Assembly: GCF_000336675.1 (NCBI RefSeq) | Contig: NZ_AOMB01000030.1 | Span: forward strand, 99,706 to 146,881 | Length of the DNA stretch: 47,176 bases | Source of the DNA: Halococcus hamelinensis 100A6 | Lineage (GTDB): Archaea; Halobacteriota; Halobacteria; Halobacteriales; Halococcaceae | Direction: 5' to 3' | Shown here: piece by piece, positions 17,148 to 24,445 of the stretch | Layout: each line of letters begins with the position of its first letter | Numbering within the stretch: position 1 is the stretch's first letter | Notes under the pieces: generated by a model | The model's database searches: none | The model's input: the letters and a program-made list of their open reading frames with translations, nothing else | Told to the model about the DNA's origin: nothing | Translations under genes and position numbers: made by a program

Positions 17148-17220
17148 AGTCCCGTGGTGTAGTGGCCAATCATAACGGCCTTTGGAGCCGTTGACGGCAG
17201 TTCGAATCTGCCCGGGACTA
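17148..17220 (+). tRNA. tRNA-Gln (anticodon TTG)
   Basis: This 73-nt tRNA has a 7-bp acceptor stem AGTCCCG/CGGGACT with discriminator A, an anticodon stem AACGGC/GCCGTT around the loop CTTTGGA (anticodon TTG, reading CAA), and a T stem GGCAG/CTGCC around TTCGAAT. The CCA is not encoded and no intron is present. It marks the left edge of the virus-like element; tRNA genes are the common attachment sites of archaeal proviruses. Confidence 0.92.
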
Positions 17221-17232
17221 TCAACTCACTGT

Positions 17233-17241
17233 CATTAATCC
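17233..17241 (+). promoter_or_regulatory. TATA-like element of the left virus operon
   Basis: CATTAATCC, 13 bases after the tRNA and centred about 42 bases before the first ATG (17279), would give a short leader of about 15 bases. It is the only AT-rich stretch between the tRNA and the five overlapping genes that follow. Confidence 0.35.
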
Positions 17242-17278
17242 ACTTTCGTAGCGATGGGACCGCCGTGGGGGTTGCGTG

Positions 17279-17422
17279 ATGGCGGTCGTCGGGGGTTCAC
17301 CCCTGGGGACGTGCCCTCGATGTGGGGCTCTCGGCGGTATCGCACTACTCGAAGGGAGCCGTCAGTGTCCCGACTGTGGAAACGTCTGGCGTGACGGCCC
17401 GCGCCACGGGGGTCGGCAGTGA
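17279..17422 (+). CDS. 47-aa zinc-ribbon protein
   Basis: This small protein has two zinc knuckles, TCPRCGAL and QCPDCGNVW, spaced like a rubredoxin/zinc-ribbon fold. Such microproteins are common in haloarchaea and their viruses and may act in nucleic-acid or protein binding; the role here is unknown. The first gene after the tRNA, it overlaps the next by GTGA (17419-17422). ATG 17279 is the only start that keeps both knuckles in frame. Confidence 0.6.
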   Translation: MAVVGGSPLGTCPRCGALGGIALLEGSRQCPDCGNVWRDGPRHGGRQ

Positions 17423-17610
17423 GTTCCACTATCCCAGCACCATCGGCGTCTATTTCGCACGTCGACGAGCCCCAGATTCCTGATTACGGTCACCGGACGC
17501 CGTGCTCGTGCGGGGCGCTCTCGGTCCGCTGTTACCGGTGTTCGGAGTGTGGTCGCGACCTCGCCGCCGAGGGTGAGCGCAGTAGCCAGCGGACGGGAGG
17601 TACGCGATGA
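17419..17610 (+). CDS. 63-aa zinc-ribbon protein
   Basis: This GTG-start protein carries CSCGALSVRCYRCSECGRDL, two or three CxxC-like pairs that form a likely zinc ribbon after a proline-rich N-terminus. It overlaps the preceding zinc-ribbon gene by four bases and the following gene by four bases (ATGA at 17607), so the left operon is translated as a coupled set. Function unknown; nucleic-acid binding is plausible. Confidence 0.6.
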   Translation: MSSTIPAPSASISHVDEPQIPDYGHRTPCSCGALSVRCYRCSECGRDLAAEGERSSQRTGGTR

Positions 17611-17894
17611 GTTCTGAGAATCCACAACACCAAGACAGCGGTGCGTTGGACGTCGAGAGTGGGCAAATCACCTGCGGTAGCAAAGCCCGTCGGAAGCTCT
17701 ACGAGCTCGAAGGTGTCGACGACCGGGTGACGTTCGTCGGTGACGCTCTCGACGCCGGTCGGCAAGCCGAGGAGAACGAATACCCGCGCGGAGAGTCCGA
17801 CGACGAGAGCACGGTCGACGTGCCGCGCGGTGAGGTCGACGAGGAAGTCAAGGAGATCGTCGAGCGCGCCCAGGAGGACGGTTCCGATGAGTGA
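17607..17894 (+). CDS. Acidic 95-aa hypothetical protein
   Basis: No family recognised. The protein is strongly acidic, with a central segment GSKARRKLYELEGVDDRVTFVGDAL and a Glu/Asp-rich C-terminal half (GEVDEEVKEIVERAQEDG) likely to be helical. It overlaps the zinc-ribbon gene by ATGA and the next gene by 8 bases. By position it belongs to the early operon of the element. Confidence 0.6.
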   Translation: MSSENPQHQDSGALDVESGQITCGSKARRKLYELEGVDDRVTFVGDALDAGRQAEENEYPRGESDDESTVDVPRGEVDEEVKEIVERAQEDGSDE

Positions 17895-18189
17895 GCGCGA
17901 ACTCGCGGACCGGGTTTCCGACCTCGAACGCGACGTCTACGGGTACGACACCACCACCTCGCCAGGGAAAGCAGTAGCCGCGAACATCAAGCGTGTGGTC
18001 GTGTTCCTCGATGGCGTCGTCGACGAAGACGAGGGCGAAGATGCACCGCGAGGCGTTGCTCTCGAAGACGTCTACGCGGTCGCCGAAGTCCTCAACATCG
18101 ATCGAGAACTCGCCGAACAGGCCCATGCTCGGCTCCGGCGGATCGGTGAGGTCTACGAGCCCGCTGACGGGAGGACGTGCCCGACATGA
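17887..18189 (+). CDS. Acidic 100-aa hypothetical protein
   Basis: No family recognised. The first ~55 residues (MSERELADRVSDLERDVYG, VVVFLDGVVDEDEGED) are acidic and partly helical. The C-terminal half (LEDVYAVAEVLNIDRELAEQ, HARLRRIGEVYEP) looks like a small helical bundle. The frame extends upstream of 17887, but that ATG gives an 8-base overlap with the preceding gene, matching the operon's style. Its stop overlaps the next start (ATGA at 18186). Confidence 0.6.
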   Translation: MSERELADRVSDLERDVYGYDTTTSPGKAVAANIKRVVVFLDGVVDEDEGEDAPRGVALEDVYAVAEVLNIDRELAEQAHARLRRIGEVYEPADGRTCPT

Positions 18190-18827
18190 GCGAGTCTCCT
18201 GCTGCTGTCGAAGAGATGACTCGCGAAGACCTGGAGGACGAGGTCGAGGCCCTCCGAGAGCACACTCGACGGCTCGACGACCGGATCGGCGAGCTCGACC
18301 GGAAGAACGCGCTCGTCATCGCGAGTGTTCGGGCTCTCGTTTCGAGTGCCGATGTCGAAGTTGGCGAGGACGATGACCCACTCGTTGCGATGCGAGAGGC
18401 GGCTACCCAGGTCAACGATGATTTCGAGGACGTTCAGACAGCGGTGTCGGCGCACGGTGAGCAGCTGAGCGCGATCGCCGACGTCGGCGGTAAGAAGACC
18501 TCGAAGGACGAGAAGATCACCGCGATCGCGACGTTCGCGATGCGAAAGAGTGACTCCAACTCCTCGAAGGTGCTCGTCGACGCCGGCGAGATACAGGGCT
18601 GTGTCGACTGCTCGCGACGCTACGCCTACGACCTCATCGACGACCTCGCTGAGGACGACCGTGCGGAGTGGGCGTCGCTCCAGAAGGCCGAGAGCGTCCC
18701 GACCCACAAAGGACACCGCGAGAAAAAGAAGGCGCTCCGGGTCGACGTCGACGTTCTCCGGGAGAGTTCACAGGACCAGGGGGTTGTGAACAAGTTCACC
18801 ACACGATCCCCCACAGGAGGGGTCTAA
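18186..18827 (+). CDS. 213-aa coiled-coil protein with C-terminal winged-helix-like region; candidate regulator
   Basis: Residues about 5-45 form a coiled coil (REDLEDEVEALREHTRRLDDR). A middle acidic region leads to a C-terminal globular part (about 95-190) with KKTSKDEKITAIATFAMRK, then SRRYAYDLIDDLAE, which resembles the recognition helix region of helix-turn-helix domains, and a basic tail. It may bind DNA, possibly at the palindrome GTGAACAAGTTCAC that lies inside its own 3' end (18786-18799) and the twin site 200 bases further on. The start at ATG 18186 overlaps the previous stop. Regulatory function is inference. Confidence 0.6.
   Translation: MSESPAAVEEMTREDLEDEVEALREHTRRLDDRIGELDRKNALVIASVRALVSSADVEVGEDDDPLVAMREAATQVNDDFEDVQTAVSAHGEQLSAIADVGGKKTSKDEKITAIATFAMRKSDSNSSKVLVDAGEIQGCVDCSRRYAYDLIDDLAEDDRAEWASLQKAESVPTHKGHREKKKALRVDVDVLRESSQDQGVVNKFTTRSPTGGV
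18786..18799. promoter_or_regulatory. Operator-like palindrome GTGAAC-AA-GTTCAC (site 1)
   Basis: A perfect 6-bp inverted repeat with a 2-base spacer, inside the 3' end of the 213-aa gene. An identical arrangement with spacer CA occurs at 18986-18999, exactly 200 bases later. Confidence 0.5.
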
Positions 18828-18828
18828 G

Positions 18829-18882
18829 ATGGACCACTATCAGAGAGGTATCCCACCTCCCCTGATCTCCTACGAATCTTAG
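18829..18882 (+). CDS. Possible 17-codon ORF with strong ribosome-binding site
   Basis: ATG 18829 to TAG 18880-18882 encodes MDHYQRGIPPPLISYES. A purine-rich GGAGGGG lies 8-10 bases upstream, in the tail of the 213-aa gene, which makes this one of few clear Shine-Dalgarno sites in the element. No homology is recognised; it may be an artefact of the regulatory region. Confidence 0.25.
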   Translation: MDHYQRGIPPPLISYES

Positions 18883-19059
18883 CTTGTGCTGTGTAGTGTA
18901 AGTTAAGGTTCATTACCTGTGGGTGAACTCCCTGTGTGCCGCTATGCGCTTGTCGCATCGCGGTTCACAGACCCCGATTCGTGTGGTGAACCAGTTCACA
19001 AGGCTGGCTCATGACACGTCTCCCTGAAATAATCTCGAAATCGCGGCACGACTCCCGAA
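18883..19059. promoter_or_regulatory. Regulatory region: half-sites, site 2 palindrome and promoter for the beta-helix gene
   Basis: This stretch holds no gene. It contains GTGAAC (18923-18928) and GTTCAC (18963-18968), 40 bases apart, and the perfect palindrome GTGAAC-CA-GTTCAC at 18986-18999. A TATA-like GAAATAATC at 19026-19034 is centred 30 bases before the ATG at 19060. Together with site 1 this looks like a multi-site operator that could act over about 200 bases, for example by looping. Confidence 0.5.
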
Positions 19060-20160
19060 ATGCACGACATCACAACTCACGGCGCGGCGAACCGAACAGG
19101 CTTCTACACGTACCTCCTCGCGAAGGGCGGTTCGTGGAAACCGAAGCAGAACACCGAGGATCCCGACCGCATCGAACAAAACGGTCGACGCGCGTCCGGC
19201 AAACTCAGCGGTGCCTACCGCGACTCCTACGGATTCGAGGGCGTCCTCATCGACGCGAACTTCGACGGCGGTCTCGACTGCATCACGATCGACGGCACCG
19301 ACTACACTCCGAAGGAACTCAAGCGAACACTCCCGCTTGATCTCTCCTCGAGCTCGAACGGAAGCGGCGGAACCTCCGGACACGGTGGGAGGTCGGGAAC
19401 GATTTCGAACCCACCGAGTCGCGGTGACGGCTCCTCGTCGGGTGACTGGGGTGGCACCCCACTCTCACGACGGCGCGAGCTCGCCGGGAACTCGCACGGC
19501 CAGAGCACGGTCGAGCTCGCGACGCAAGGCGTGGTCGGCCAGTACAACGAGTTCCTCGAAGAGATGCCGTTCCCGGTCGAACGCGATGCAAGCCTCATCG
19601 TCTCGAACGGAGTCTACAACACCGGCGCGGTCCAGGGGACGATCCTCACCTGGGGAGGGAGCCCATCGATCCGCGTGATCGGCAACCCCGAGGATCCCTA
19701 CGCGGTCGTGATGAAGGGTAACCACAACTTCGTCGACCTCGCGAAGGCCGAGCACTTCATGTGCCGCGGCATGACCTGGGGACGAACGCAGTTCGCAGGC
19801 TGTGCGAACCCCTACATGCGGGACATGGTGTTCACCGACCGCTGGGGGAAAGAGCAGTCCTCGATCGGTGGCAAGCCGGCCCGAGGTCGGTTCATCAATT
19901 GTGACATCGGTCACAGGAACGCTCCCGACGAGTACGCCGCCTACTACTACGGCGGCGGTGCCGTCCACTTCGACCGCGGCAACACCTTCCGCGCCACTGG
20001 TCCGGCCTACATCGGTGTGAACAACACCGTGAAGCTCTACATCGACGGCTCGAATCACTGGGCCTCGGGCGACAAGGAGATCGTCGAGAACTCGGGGATT
20101 CGACCCTCGGACCTCCACGGCGGAATGAACATCATCGACGCCGGGGTTAGAGTCGCGTGA
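19060..20160 (+). CDS. Right-handed beta-helix protein, virion or surface type
   Basis: This 366-aa protein has three parts. Residues about 1-90 form a compact domain ending DANFDGGLDCITIDGTDYTP. A Ser/Gly-rich linker follows (about 92-135). From about 150 the repeats are typical of pectate-lyase-like beta-helices (SLIVSNGVYNTGAVQGTIL, SIRVIGNPEDPYAVVMKGNH, RFINCDIGHRN, GGGAVHFDRGNTFRATGPAY). Such folds occur in tail spikes and polysaccharide-binding or cleaving proteins. No signal peptide is visible, so a virion location is more likely than secretion. It resembles in general fold, not in obvious sequence, the tail spike at 44967. Predicted to start leaderless or nearly so at ATG 19060. Confidence 0.65.
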   Translation: MHDITTHGAANRTGFYTYLLAKGGSWKPKQNTEDPDRIEQNGRRASGKLSGAYRDSYGFEGVLIDANFDGGLDCITIDGTDYTPKELKRTLPLDLSSSSNGSGGTSGHGGRSGTISNPPSRGDGSSSGDWGGTPLSRRRELAGNSHGQSTVELATQGVVGQYNEFLEEMPFPVERDASLIVSNGVYNTGAVQGTILTWGGSPSIRVIGNPEDPYAVVMKGNHNFVDLAKAEHFMCRGMTWGRTQFAGCANPYMRDMVFTDRWGKEQSSIGGKPARGRFINCDIGHRNAPDEYAAYYYGGGAVHFDRGNTFRATGPAYIGVNNTVKLYIDGSNHWASGDKEIVENSGIRPSDLHGGMNIIDAGVRVA

Positions 20161-20366
20161 ACCACCAGACGCTCTTGCGTCGCGCGGGTGGCGCGTTCAT
20201 CTCGATCGCGCTGGTCAGTGGGGTCTACACGCTGGTCGAGGCGTTCGTCGGCCCGACCGCCGCCGCGATCGCCGCGGTGTTCGTCGTCGGGTTCGCGCTC
20301 TACGCCGCCGGCCAGCCGGCCGGGACCGCTCTCGGTGCCGACAACCTGGAGGACCAGTATGACTGA
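20157..20366 (+). CDS. 69-aa membrane protein
   Basis: The GTG start overlaps the beta-helix stop (GTGA). Two hydrophobic stretches (AFISIALVSGVYTLVEAFV and AAAIAAVFVVGFALYAAG) with a short turn predict a two-helix hairpin membrane protein with an acidic C-terminus (GADNLEDQYD). Holin-like topology is possible but cannot be established from sequence. It overlaps the next gene by 8 bases. Confidence 0.55.
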   Translation: MNHQTLLRRAGGAFISIALVSGVYTLVEAFVGPTAAAIAAVFVVGFALYAAGQPAGTALGADNLEDQYD

Positions 20367-20607
20367 CGCGCTCGTGTGCAACCGCTGTGGCGAGGCCGTC
20401 CCTCGCGAAGAGTGGAAGCGCAACCTCAACGGCACGATCGAATTCAACTTCCTCGAGGCGGGGACGATGGGGGAGTACGAGCGCGGCCCGAAAACAGCGC
20501 ATCTGTGTGGTGAGTGCGCGGGTGACTTCGCCGACGAATGTGACATCGAGATCCCGGATAAATGGACTCGTGGGCTCGAAGACGACCAGGAGGGTGACGG
20601 TGCCTAA
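20359..20607 (+). CDS. 82-aa zinc-finger protein
   Basis: An N-terminal knuckle CNRCGEAVP and a later HLCGEC with a fourth cysteine (CDIE) give a four-cysteine zinc site. The body is acidic and the C-terminus is DDQEGDG. The ATG at 20359 overlaps the preceding membrane-protein gene. Function unknown; one of a cluster of four consecutive zinc-binding genes. Confidence 0.6.
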   Translation: MTDALVCNRCGEAVPREEWKRNLNGTIEFNFLEAGTMGEYERGPKTAHLCGECAGDFADECDIEIPDKWTRGLEDDQEGDGA

Positions 20608-20773
20608 CTGCAACAACTGCGAGTCGTTCGTCACCGAGGGCTACGTCCGCGTGTTCGCGCCGAGTCACCTTGATACGGTCCGCGTCTGCCCTCAGTATCC
20701 GGACATGGTCCGCGAGGGCGGCGAGGTCCGTGAAGCCCGCTCACCGCGACACCAGGTCGGTGATGACTCGTGA
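20600..20773 (+). CDS. 57-aa zinc-binding protein, DUF7563-like
   Basis: The N-terminus PNCNNCESFVTEGYVRVFAP matches the pattern of small haloarchaeal single-knuckle proteins (MPxCxxCGxxVxxxYVRVF) that I associate with the DUF7563 group. The second cysteine pair is reduced to a single Cys (VRVCPQYP). GTG 20600 gives this family-like start; GTG 20594 is an alternative. It overlaps both neighbours. Role unknown. Confidence 0.55.
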   Translation: MPNCNNCESFVTEGYVRVFAPSHLDTVRVCPQYPDMVREGGEVREARSPRHQVGDDS

Positions 20774-20973
20774 GCAAGACCTGCACCATCTGCGGAAAAC
20801 CGCTGTCCGCGAACGCGCTCTCGGGACCGGCTCACGGTCGCAAGCACCGCAACGAGTTCGAGCGGAAGGTGGGCCGAGAACCCGAGGACTACAACGAGGT
20901 CCGCGCGTTCTTCAGCGGCGAACTCACCATCGGGTACCCGACCGAACAGGCTCAACTGGGGTGCTTCGCATGA
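20770..20973 (+). CDS. 67-aa zinc-finger protein
   Basis: The GTG start overlaps the preceding stop (GTGA). The CTICGKPLSANALSGPAHGRKHRNEFERK pattern (CxxC then two histidines about 20 residues later) resembles a C2H2-like finger, followed by VGREPEDYNEVRAFFSGE. Nucleic-acid binding is plausible but not shown. Its stop overlaps the next ATG. Confidence 0.55.
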   Translation: MSKTCTICGKPLSANALSGPAHGRKHRNEFERKVGREPEDYNEVRAFFSGELTIGYPTEQAQLGCFA

Positions 20974-21266
20974 GCACCGACTACCCCACTACCGATACCG
21001 AGTCCCTCGAGGGCGACCACGTCGCGATCTGCCCGATCTGCGGAACCAGCGCGACCGGTGACACCCACCAGGCGATGTACGAGGCTACCGCCAGGCACAA
21101 CAAGGAGCGCCACGCCGGCGAGCGCATCGCCCGTCCGGTGAAGCCCTCGCGAAAGCACATCCGGGCGTTCCTGAATAGCATGACTCGGCAGTACGGCAGT
21201 GACGTCGCTCGCGAGCTCCGCCGAAAGATGGCTGACGTCGAACCGTGGGGTGCTCTCGATGGTTGA
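20970..21266 (+). CDS. 98-aa zinc-finger protein
   Basis: AICPICGTSATGDTHQAMYEATARHNKERH carries a CxxC knuckle and two histidines in C2H2 spacing. A basic helical C-terminal part follows (RKHIRAFLNSMTRQYGSDVARELRRK). It is the last gene of the coupled zinc-protein set; after it the base composition drops and the cargo island begins. Function unknown, DNA binding plausible. Confidence 0.55.
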   Translation: MSTDYPTTDTESLEGDHVAICPICGTSATGDTHQAMYEATARHNKERHAGERIARPVKPSRKHIRAFLNSMTRQYGSDVARELRRKMADVEPWGALDG

Positions 21267-21269
21267 GTG

Positions 21270-21276
21270 CTATATG
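21270..21276 (+). promoter_or_regulatory. TATA-like element of the winged-helix gene
   Basis: CTATATG is centred 30 bases before ATG 21303, consistent with a near-leaderless transcript separate from the preceding operon. Confidence 0.4.
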
Positions 21277-21302
21277 AACTTCTACACCATGTGCATTCAG
21301 CG

Positions 21303-21527
21303 ATGACCGACGCTCCATCAAAATATGAGCGTTTTAGTCCCGCTACGAAGCGGACTTATGATGCACTTAGTTCTGCAGATACACCATTATCACGGGCAAC
21401 TCTCCAAAGACGGACTCATCATGCTGAAAGTACTGTTCTTGAATCTCTATCTGTTCTTCGAGAAGCAAACCTAGTTAGTCAGGTTTCAAGGTGGCCTGTC
21501 CCGAAGTACGAGATCGTCAGTCAGTAG
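21303..21527 (+). CDS. 74-aa winged-helix (MarR-like) DNA-binding protein
   Basis: Nearly the whole protein is one winged helix: ATKRTYDALSSADTPLSRATLQRRTHHAESTVLESLSVLREANLVSQV shows helix 2-turn-recognition helix followed by the wing (RWPVPKYEIVSQ). Codon and base use are visibly more AT-rich than in the virus backbone. The gene faces the PLD-like gene tail to tail, so it may control that gene, although each has its own promoter. The regulatory target is inferred. Confidence 0.65.
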   Translation: MTDAPSKYERFSPATKRTYDALSSADTPLSRATLQRRTHHAESTVLESLSVLREANLVSQVSRWPVPKYEIVSQ

Positions 21528-21575
21528 CACTCCATCACCTCTCGCTTATCTACCAGATTTCGATACTGGGAAGAG

Positions 21576-23207
21576 CTAGTTATTAGTAGCTGCTATAGTC
21601 TCCACATCATACTCCTCTGCAAAATCCATGTTTGAGTACCACGTGTCGAAGTTGTCTTCAAGACTTCTAGAATCCTCATCTCTCAGTTCGTACATCATAG
21701 ACAAGTTCGAGTCTAGTGAGTTGAACGAGGTGCCTACTGACAATCCACCTTCTGGCGACAGAACAAATCGATCATGGATAGGTGTTGAGTGGTTGCCGGG
21801 GACCCATCTTATCGCCAGACTGATTTCTTTCTCCTTGGCTTTAGATACACACTCTTCAAAGCCGGCTCGAGTCGAATCCATATATTTCGGTTTATGTCCG
21901 ATTAAGATCCAGAACTCTGCATCAGGGCTGGCTTGCTCAACAAAGCTTGAGAGGTCGTCAGGTTGCAGGTATGGGTCCATAATCTTCACTGTAGAGGTGA
22001 ATCGGCTATATAATTCATCTATTACCTCTTCATAGTCATCATCTGATTCAATAACCCACGTATTTGTGGCAATGGTTGGTCCAAAATTCGTTATTCTTTC
22101 TTGCCAAATTGGGGGCCCCACTTTGTGGTCAGATTCCTCAAATATTCTTGTAGGGACCGGTATTTCAGGTTCTGAATCCGTACCCTTCCCTCCTATATTC
22201 ATGTTAAGGCCAACTCCTCTCACGAGTGGAACAGATGCTTTGTCCAGTGTGAGGCCCCCCTTCTTTACAAGGCAGAACTGTTCCGAGCCTCCTGGAGCAG
22301 AGTATTCGGGAACCGGATACCGAACAGTCTCTGTTCCATCATCTACTGCTATAACCGAATTCAAATTTCGACCTCTCGCTAATTCTGCAGCTTCACTATC
22401 CGAAATGGCATTCCCAGAACTGACGTCAACAACACTCTCATAGAGAAGGTCGCCGTATTCCTCAGTCCGAATGACTATCTCTATATCCTCTTTTTTCACT
22501 TGTTGGAGATCCACTACCCAACTATCAGCTAGATCAAGCAGGGGTTCTTCCTGAGGGATAGAAGGATCGTCATGAAGCTGCTCAATAATCCCATCTTCGG
22601 ACGACTCTTGAAGATAAACAGTCGCTCGGGGGTCTTCTATCACAATTAGTTGGTTCCCAATCCTTTCCGGATGAACATCAAGTCTAAGACCATACTGGTC
22701 AGAGAGAACTTTTATCAATTCAGAGAAATTTTCTGAGTCCCATTGGTTGCCACTCAGACCCTTGGGCCAGTGCTCAAAGCACAATGCAGGAAATTTGGAC
22801 CCCCATTCACTCATTTCTTCCGACGAACGTCTGGTAACACGTACATCCGTAGTGATTGTGTCACTACCTGATTCAATATGGGGAGGTTCTATCCTCAATT
22901 TTGTAGTCCTCCCTAATTCGTCCGGGATGTATTCTAAGAGGTCATCTCTTTCATAGCGAGTGACTACCACTCGCACACCATCGCCTGCATCAAGTTCTCG
23001 TTCTTCCAAGTCGCTCGTAGTCACATAAGAAAACACGTTGAGATGCTCACGTCCCATATCCTTCCATACGCTAAGCTCAGAGATCTCGCTCAACGTAGGA
23101 TGGACCTCGTTGAGTAATCTTTCCGCATTGGATTTCATATTAGAACATACCGAGAGATATTCATAATCTTTTGGCCCCTCCTTACGCAATCCTATAAGGT
23201 GAGCCAC
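21576..23207 (-). CDS. 543-aa AT-rich cargo protein with C-terminal phospholipase-D-like motif
   Basis: The first ~380 residues match no family I recognise. The C-terminal ~150 residues read like a PLD/HKD domain: KIMDPYLQPDDLSSFVEQ, then WILIG, then PIHDRFVLSPEGGLSVGTSFNSL, with H478 and R480 in an HxR variant of HxK. This is a single motif rather than the usual two, so dimerisation would be needed for activity. The gene is on the opposite strand to the virus genes and much more AT-rich, so it is probably acquired. A role in host defence or superinfection exclusion is a reasonable guess, unproven. A TATA-like element (minus strand, 23226-23235) supports the GTG start. Confidence 0.65.
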   Translation of the reverse strand: MAHLIGLRKEGPKDYEYLSVCSNMKSNAERLLNEVHPTLSEISELSVWKDMGREHLNVFSYVTTSDLEERELDAGDGVRVVVTRYERDDLLEYIPDELGRTTKLRIEPPHIESGSDTITTDVRVTRRSSEEMSEWGSKFPALCFEHWPKGLSGNQWDSENFSELIKVLSDQYGLRLDVHPERIGNQLIVIEDPRATVYLQESSEDGIIEQLHDDPSIPQEEPLLDLADSWVVDLQQVKKEDIEIVIRTEEYGDLLYESVVDVSSGNAISDSEAAELARGRNLNSVIAVDDGTETVRYPVPEYSAPGGSEQFCLVKKGGLTLDKASVPLVRGVGLNMNIGGKGTDSEPEIPVPTRIFEESDHKVGPPIWQERITNFGPTIATNTWVIESDDDYEEVIDELYSRFTSTVKIMDPYLQPDDLSSFVEQASPDAEFWILIGHKPKYMDSTRAGFEECVSKAKEKEISLAIRWVPGNHSTPIHDRFVLSPEGGLSVGTSFNSLDSNLSMMYELRDEDSRSLEDNFDTWYSNMDFAEEYDVETIAATNN

Positions 23208-23252
23208 CTCCCGAACAGTGGTAGCTCCTTATCCTTTGATGTAGCTTCCAGC

Positions 23253-23260
23253 CTTATTAA
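23253..23260 (+). promoter_or_regulatory. TATA-like element downstream of the cargo island
   Basis: CTTATTAA, back to back with the minus-strand TATA-like element of the cargo gene at 23226-23235. It is expected to start a transcript near 23284 for the gene at 23322 and those after it. Confidence 0.4.
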
Positions 23261-23321
23261 CGAGTAATTCCCGCCCAGCTGTCGGTCGGGGATGTCCGTT
23301 CGACAGCACTCGCTATTCTCT

Positions 23322-24080
23322 ATGAGCCGAACACAAGACTCCGAACAACTGAGCGGCGCGTATCGTTGGGAACCAGAGTTCGACCACGAAACCACGTTCG
23401 TCGACGAGAACTGGGACTACCAGCCCGACGACGAACGACTCACCGACGACGACACCCAGAACACCTACACCCCACCCGAACGCGAGTTCGACCAGGACAT
23501 CCGCGACGGCTCCCTCTTCAAACAGGAGGTCCAGCAGGACGCCGAGATCTGCTCGTCCTGCTTCCTCCCGAACTACGACGTCATCATTCCCCACTCCCCG
23601 CGCCCGTCGGTCGACAAGGGGCTCGTCCGGTACTACATCCCGATCGAGAGCACCACCCACTCCGAGAACGGTGCAGCACCGCTCTGCCGAGGCCCACCGA
23701 GAGCGTGCCAGTGTGGCCGTATCGGTCCGGCTCGGATCCGCCCACTGGACAAACCCCACGTCGCCGAGTTTGCCCGGAACCTCTCACGTACCCTCACCCG
23801 GAAGCAGCGCGATCGAGAGCGCCGCGCTAACGAGGCCGAGGAGTTCGGTGCTCGAGGCAAGGCCCGGAAGCTCCGCGCTGAGGCCACCCGCTTCGAGCAC
23901 GACCCGCTGCTCCTCGCGTTCCGAGCGCTGCTCCTGAAATCGAAGCACCCGATGAGCGACGACTCGAACCTTGCCACCGCGCTCGACGACGCCCGATTCT
24001 CGACGGCCTACTCATGGAGTGACTTACTCCGCGTCGACGGCCAGCAGCGGCGCGCGCTCCCCGCGCCAGCAGGAGATTGA
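23322..24080 (+). CDS. 252-aa zinc-ribbon-containing hypothetical protein
   Basis: The protein has an acidic N-terminus (EFDHETTFVDENWDYQPDDE), a middle zinc-binding region ICSSCFLPNY ... LCRGPPRACQCGRIG, and a basic helical C-terminal half (RTLTRKQRDRERRANEAEEF). It may be a virus regulator or DNA-binding protein; no family is recognised. ATG 23322 is preferred, because an earlier in-frame ATG (23292) adds ten residues coded with codons unlike the rest. The earlier one would be used if the transcript starts near 23284. Confidence 0.6.
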   Translation: MSRTQDSEQLSGAYRWEPEFDHETTFVDENWDYQPDDERLTDDDTQNTYTPPEREFDQDIRDGSLFKQEVQQDAEICSSCFLPNYDVIIPHSPRPSVDKGLVRYYIPIESTTHSENGAAPLCRGPPRACQCGRIGPARIRPLDKPHVAEFARNLSRTLTRKQRDRERRANEAEEFGARGKARKLRAEATRFEHDPLLLAFRALLLKSKHPMSDDSNLATALDDARFSTAYSWSDLLRVDGQQRRALPAPAGD

Positions 24081-24123
24081 TCGATGCTTCATGATACTCA
24101 CACCCCTGATAGGACTGCAATGG

Positions 24124-24444
24124 ATGGCGAGTAGTGACCCTTCAGACACCGACCCAGTCGAGGCCGTCCGCGAGACAGTCCCGTGGACCAAGCAACTCCG
24201 TAAAGTCGTCCTCCTTCTCCTCGGGAGTGCGGCCTTCGGGATCTTCCTCTACATGATGTACCTCAAAACTCAGGGGGCACGGATCCCCTACGAGGACATC
24301 TTCATCGTGCTCGGCGTCTCCGGCGCGCTGCTTGGGGTCAACTTCGGGCTCGACCTCTTCGCCGGTCTCACCTCCGAGTACGTCAACGTCAACATCGGCC
24401 CCAACACCGATACCGACTCCGACGACCGCGACCGGGGGCGCTAA
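24124..24444 (+). CDS. 106-aa membrane protein with two helices
   Basis: Two hydrophobic segments (VVLLLLGSAAFGIFLYMMYL and IFIVLGVSGALLGVNFGLDLF) are separated by a polar loop, and the tail is acidic (TDTDSDDRDRGR). ATG 24091 would add a short hydrophobic start and cannot be excluded. It is the first of three small membrane proteins before the terminase genes, a common place for holins or membrane-acting virus proteins; the role is inferred from position only. Confidence 0.5.
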   Translation: MASSDPSDTDPVEAVRETVPWTKQLRKVVLLLLGSAAFGIFLYMMYLKTQGARIPYEDIFIVLGVSGALLGVNFGLDLFAGLTSEYVNVNIGPNTDTDSDDRDRGR

Positions 24445-24445
24445 C

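Noticed and set aside
18186-18827. 213-aa protein as an integrase or replication initiator
   Set aside because: No tyrosine or serine recombinase catalytic pattern and no Walker or rolling-circle motifs are visible; only a coiled coil and a helix-turn-helix-like C-terminal region.
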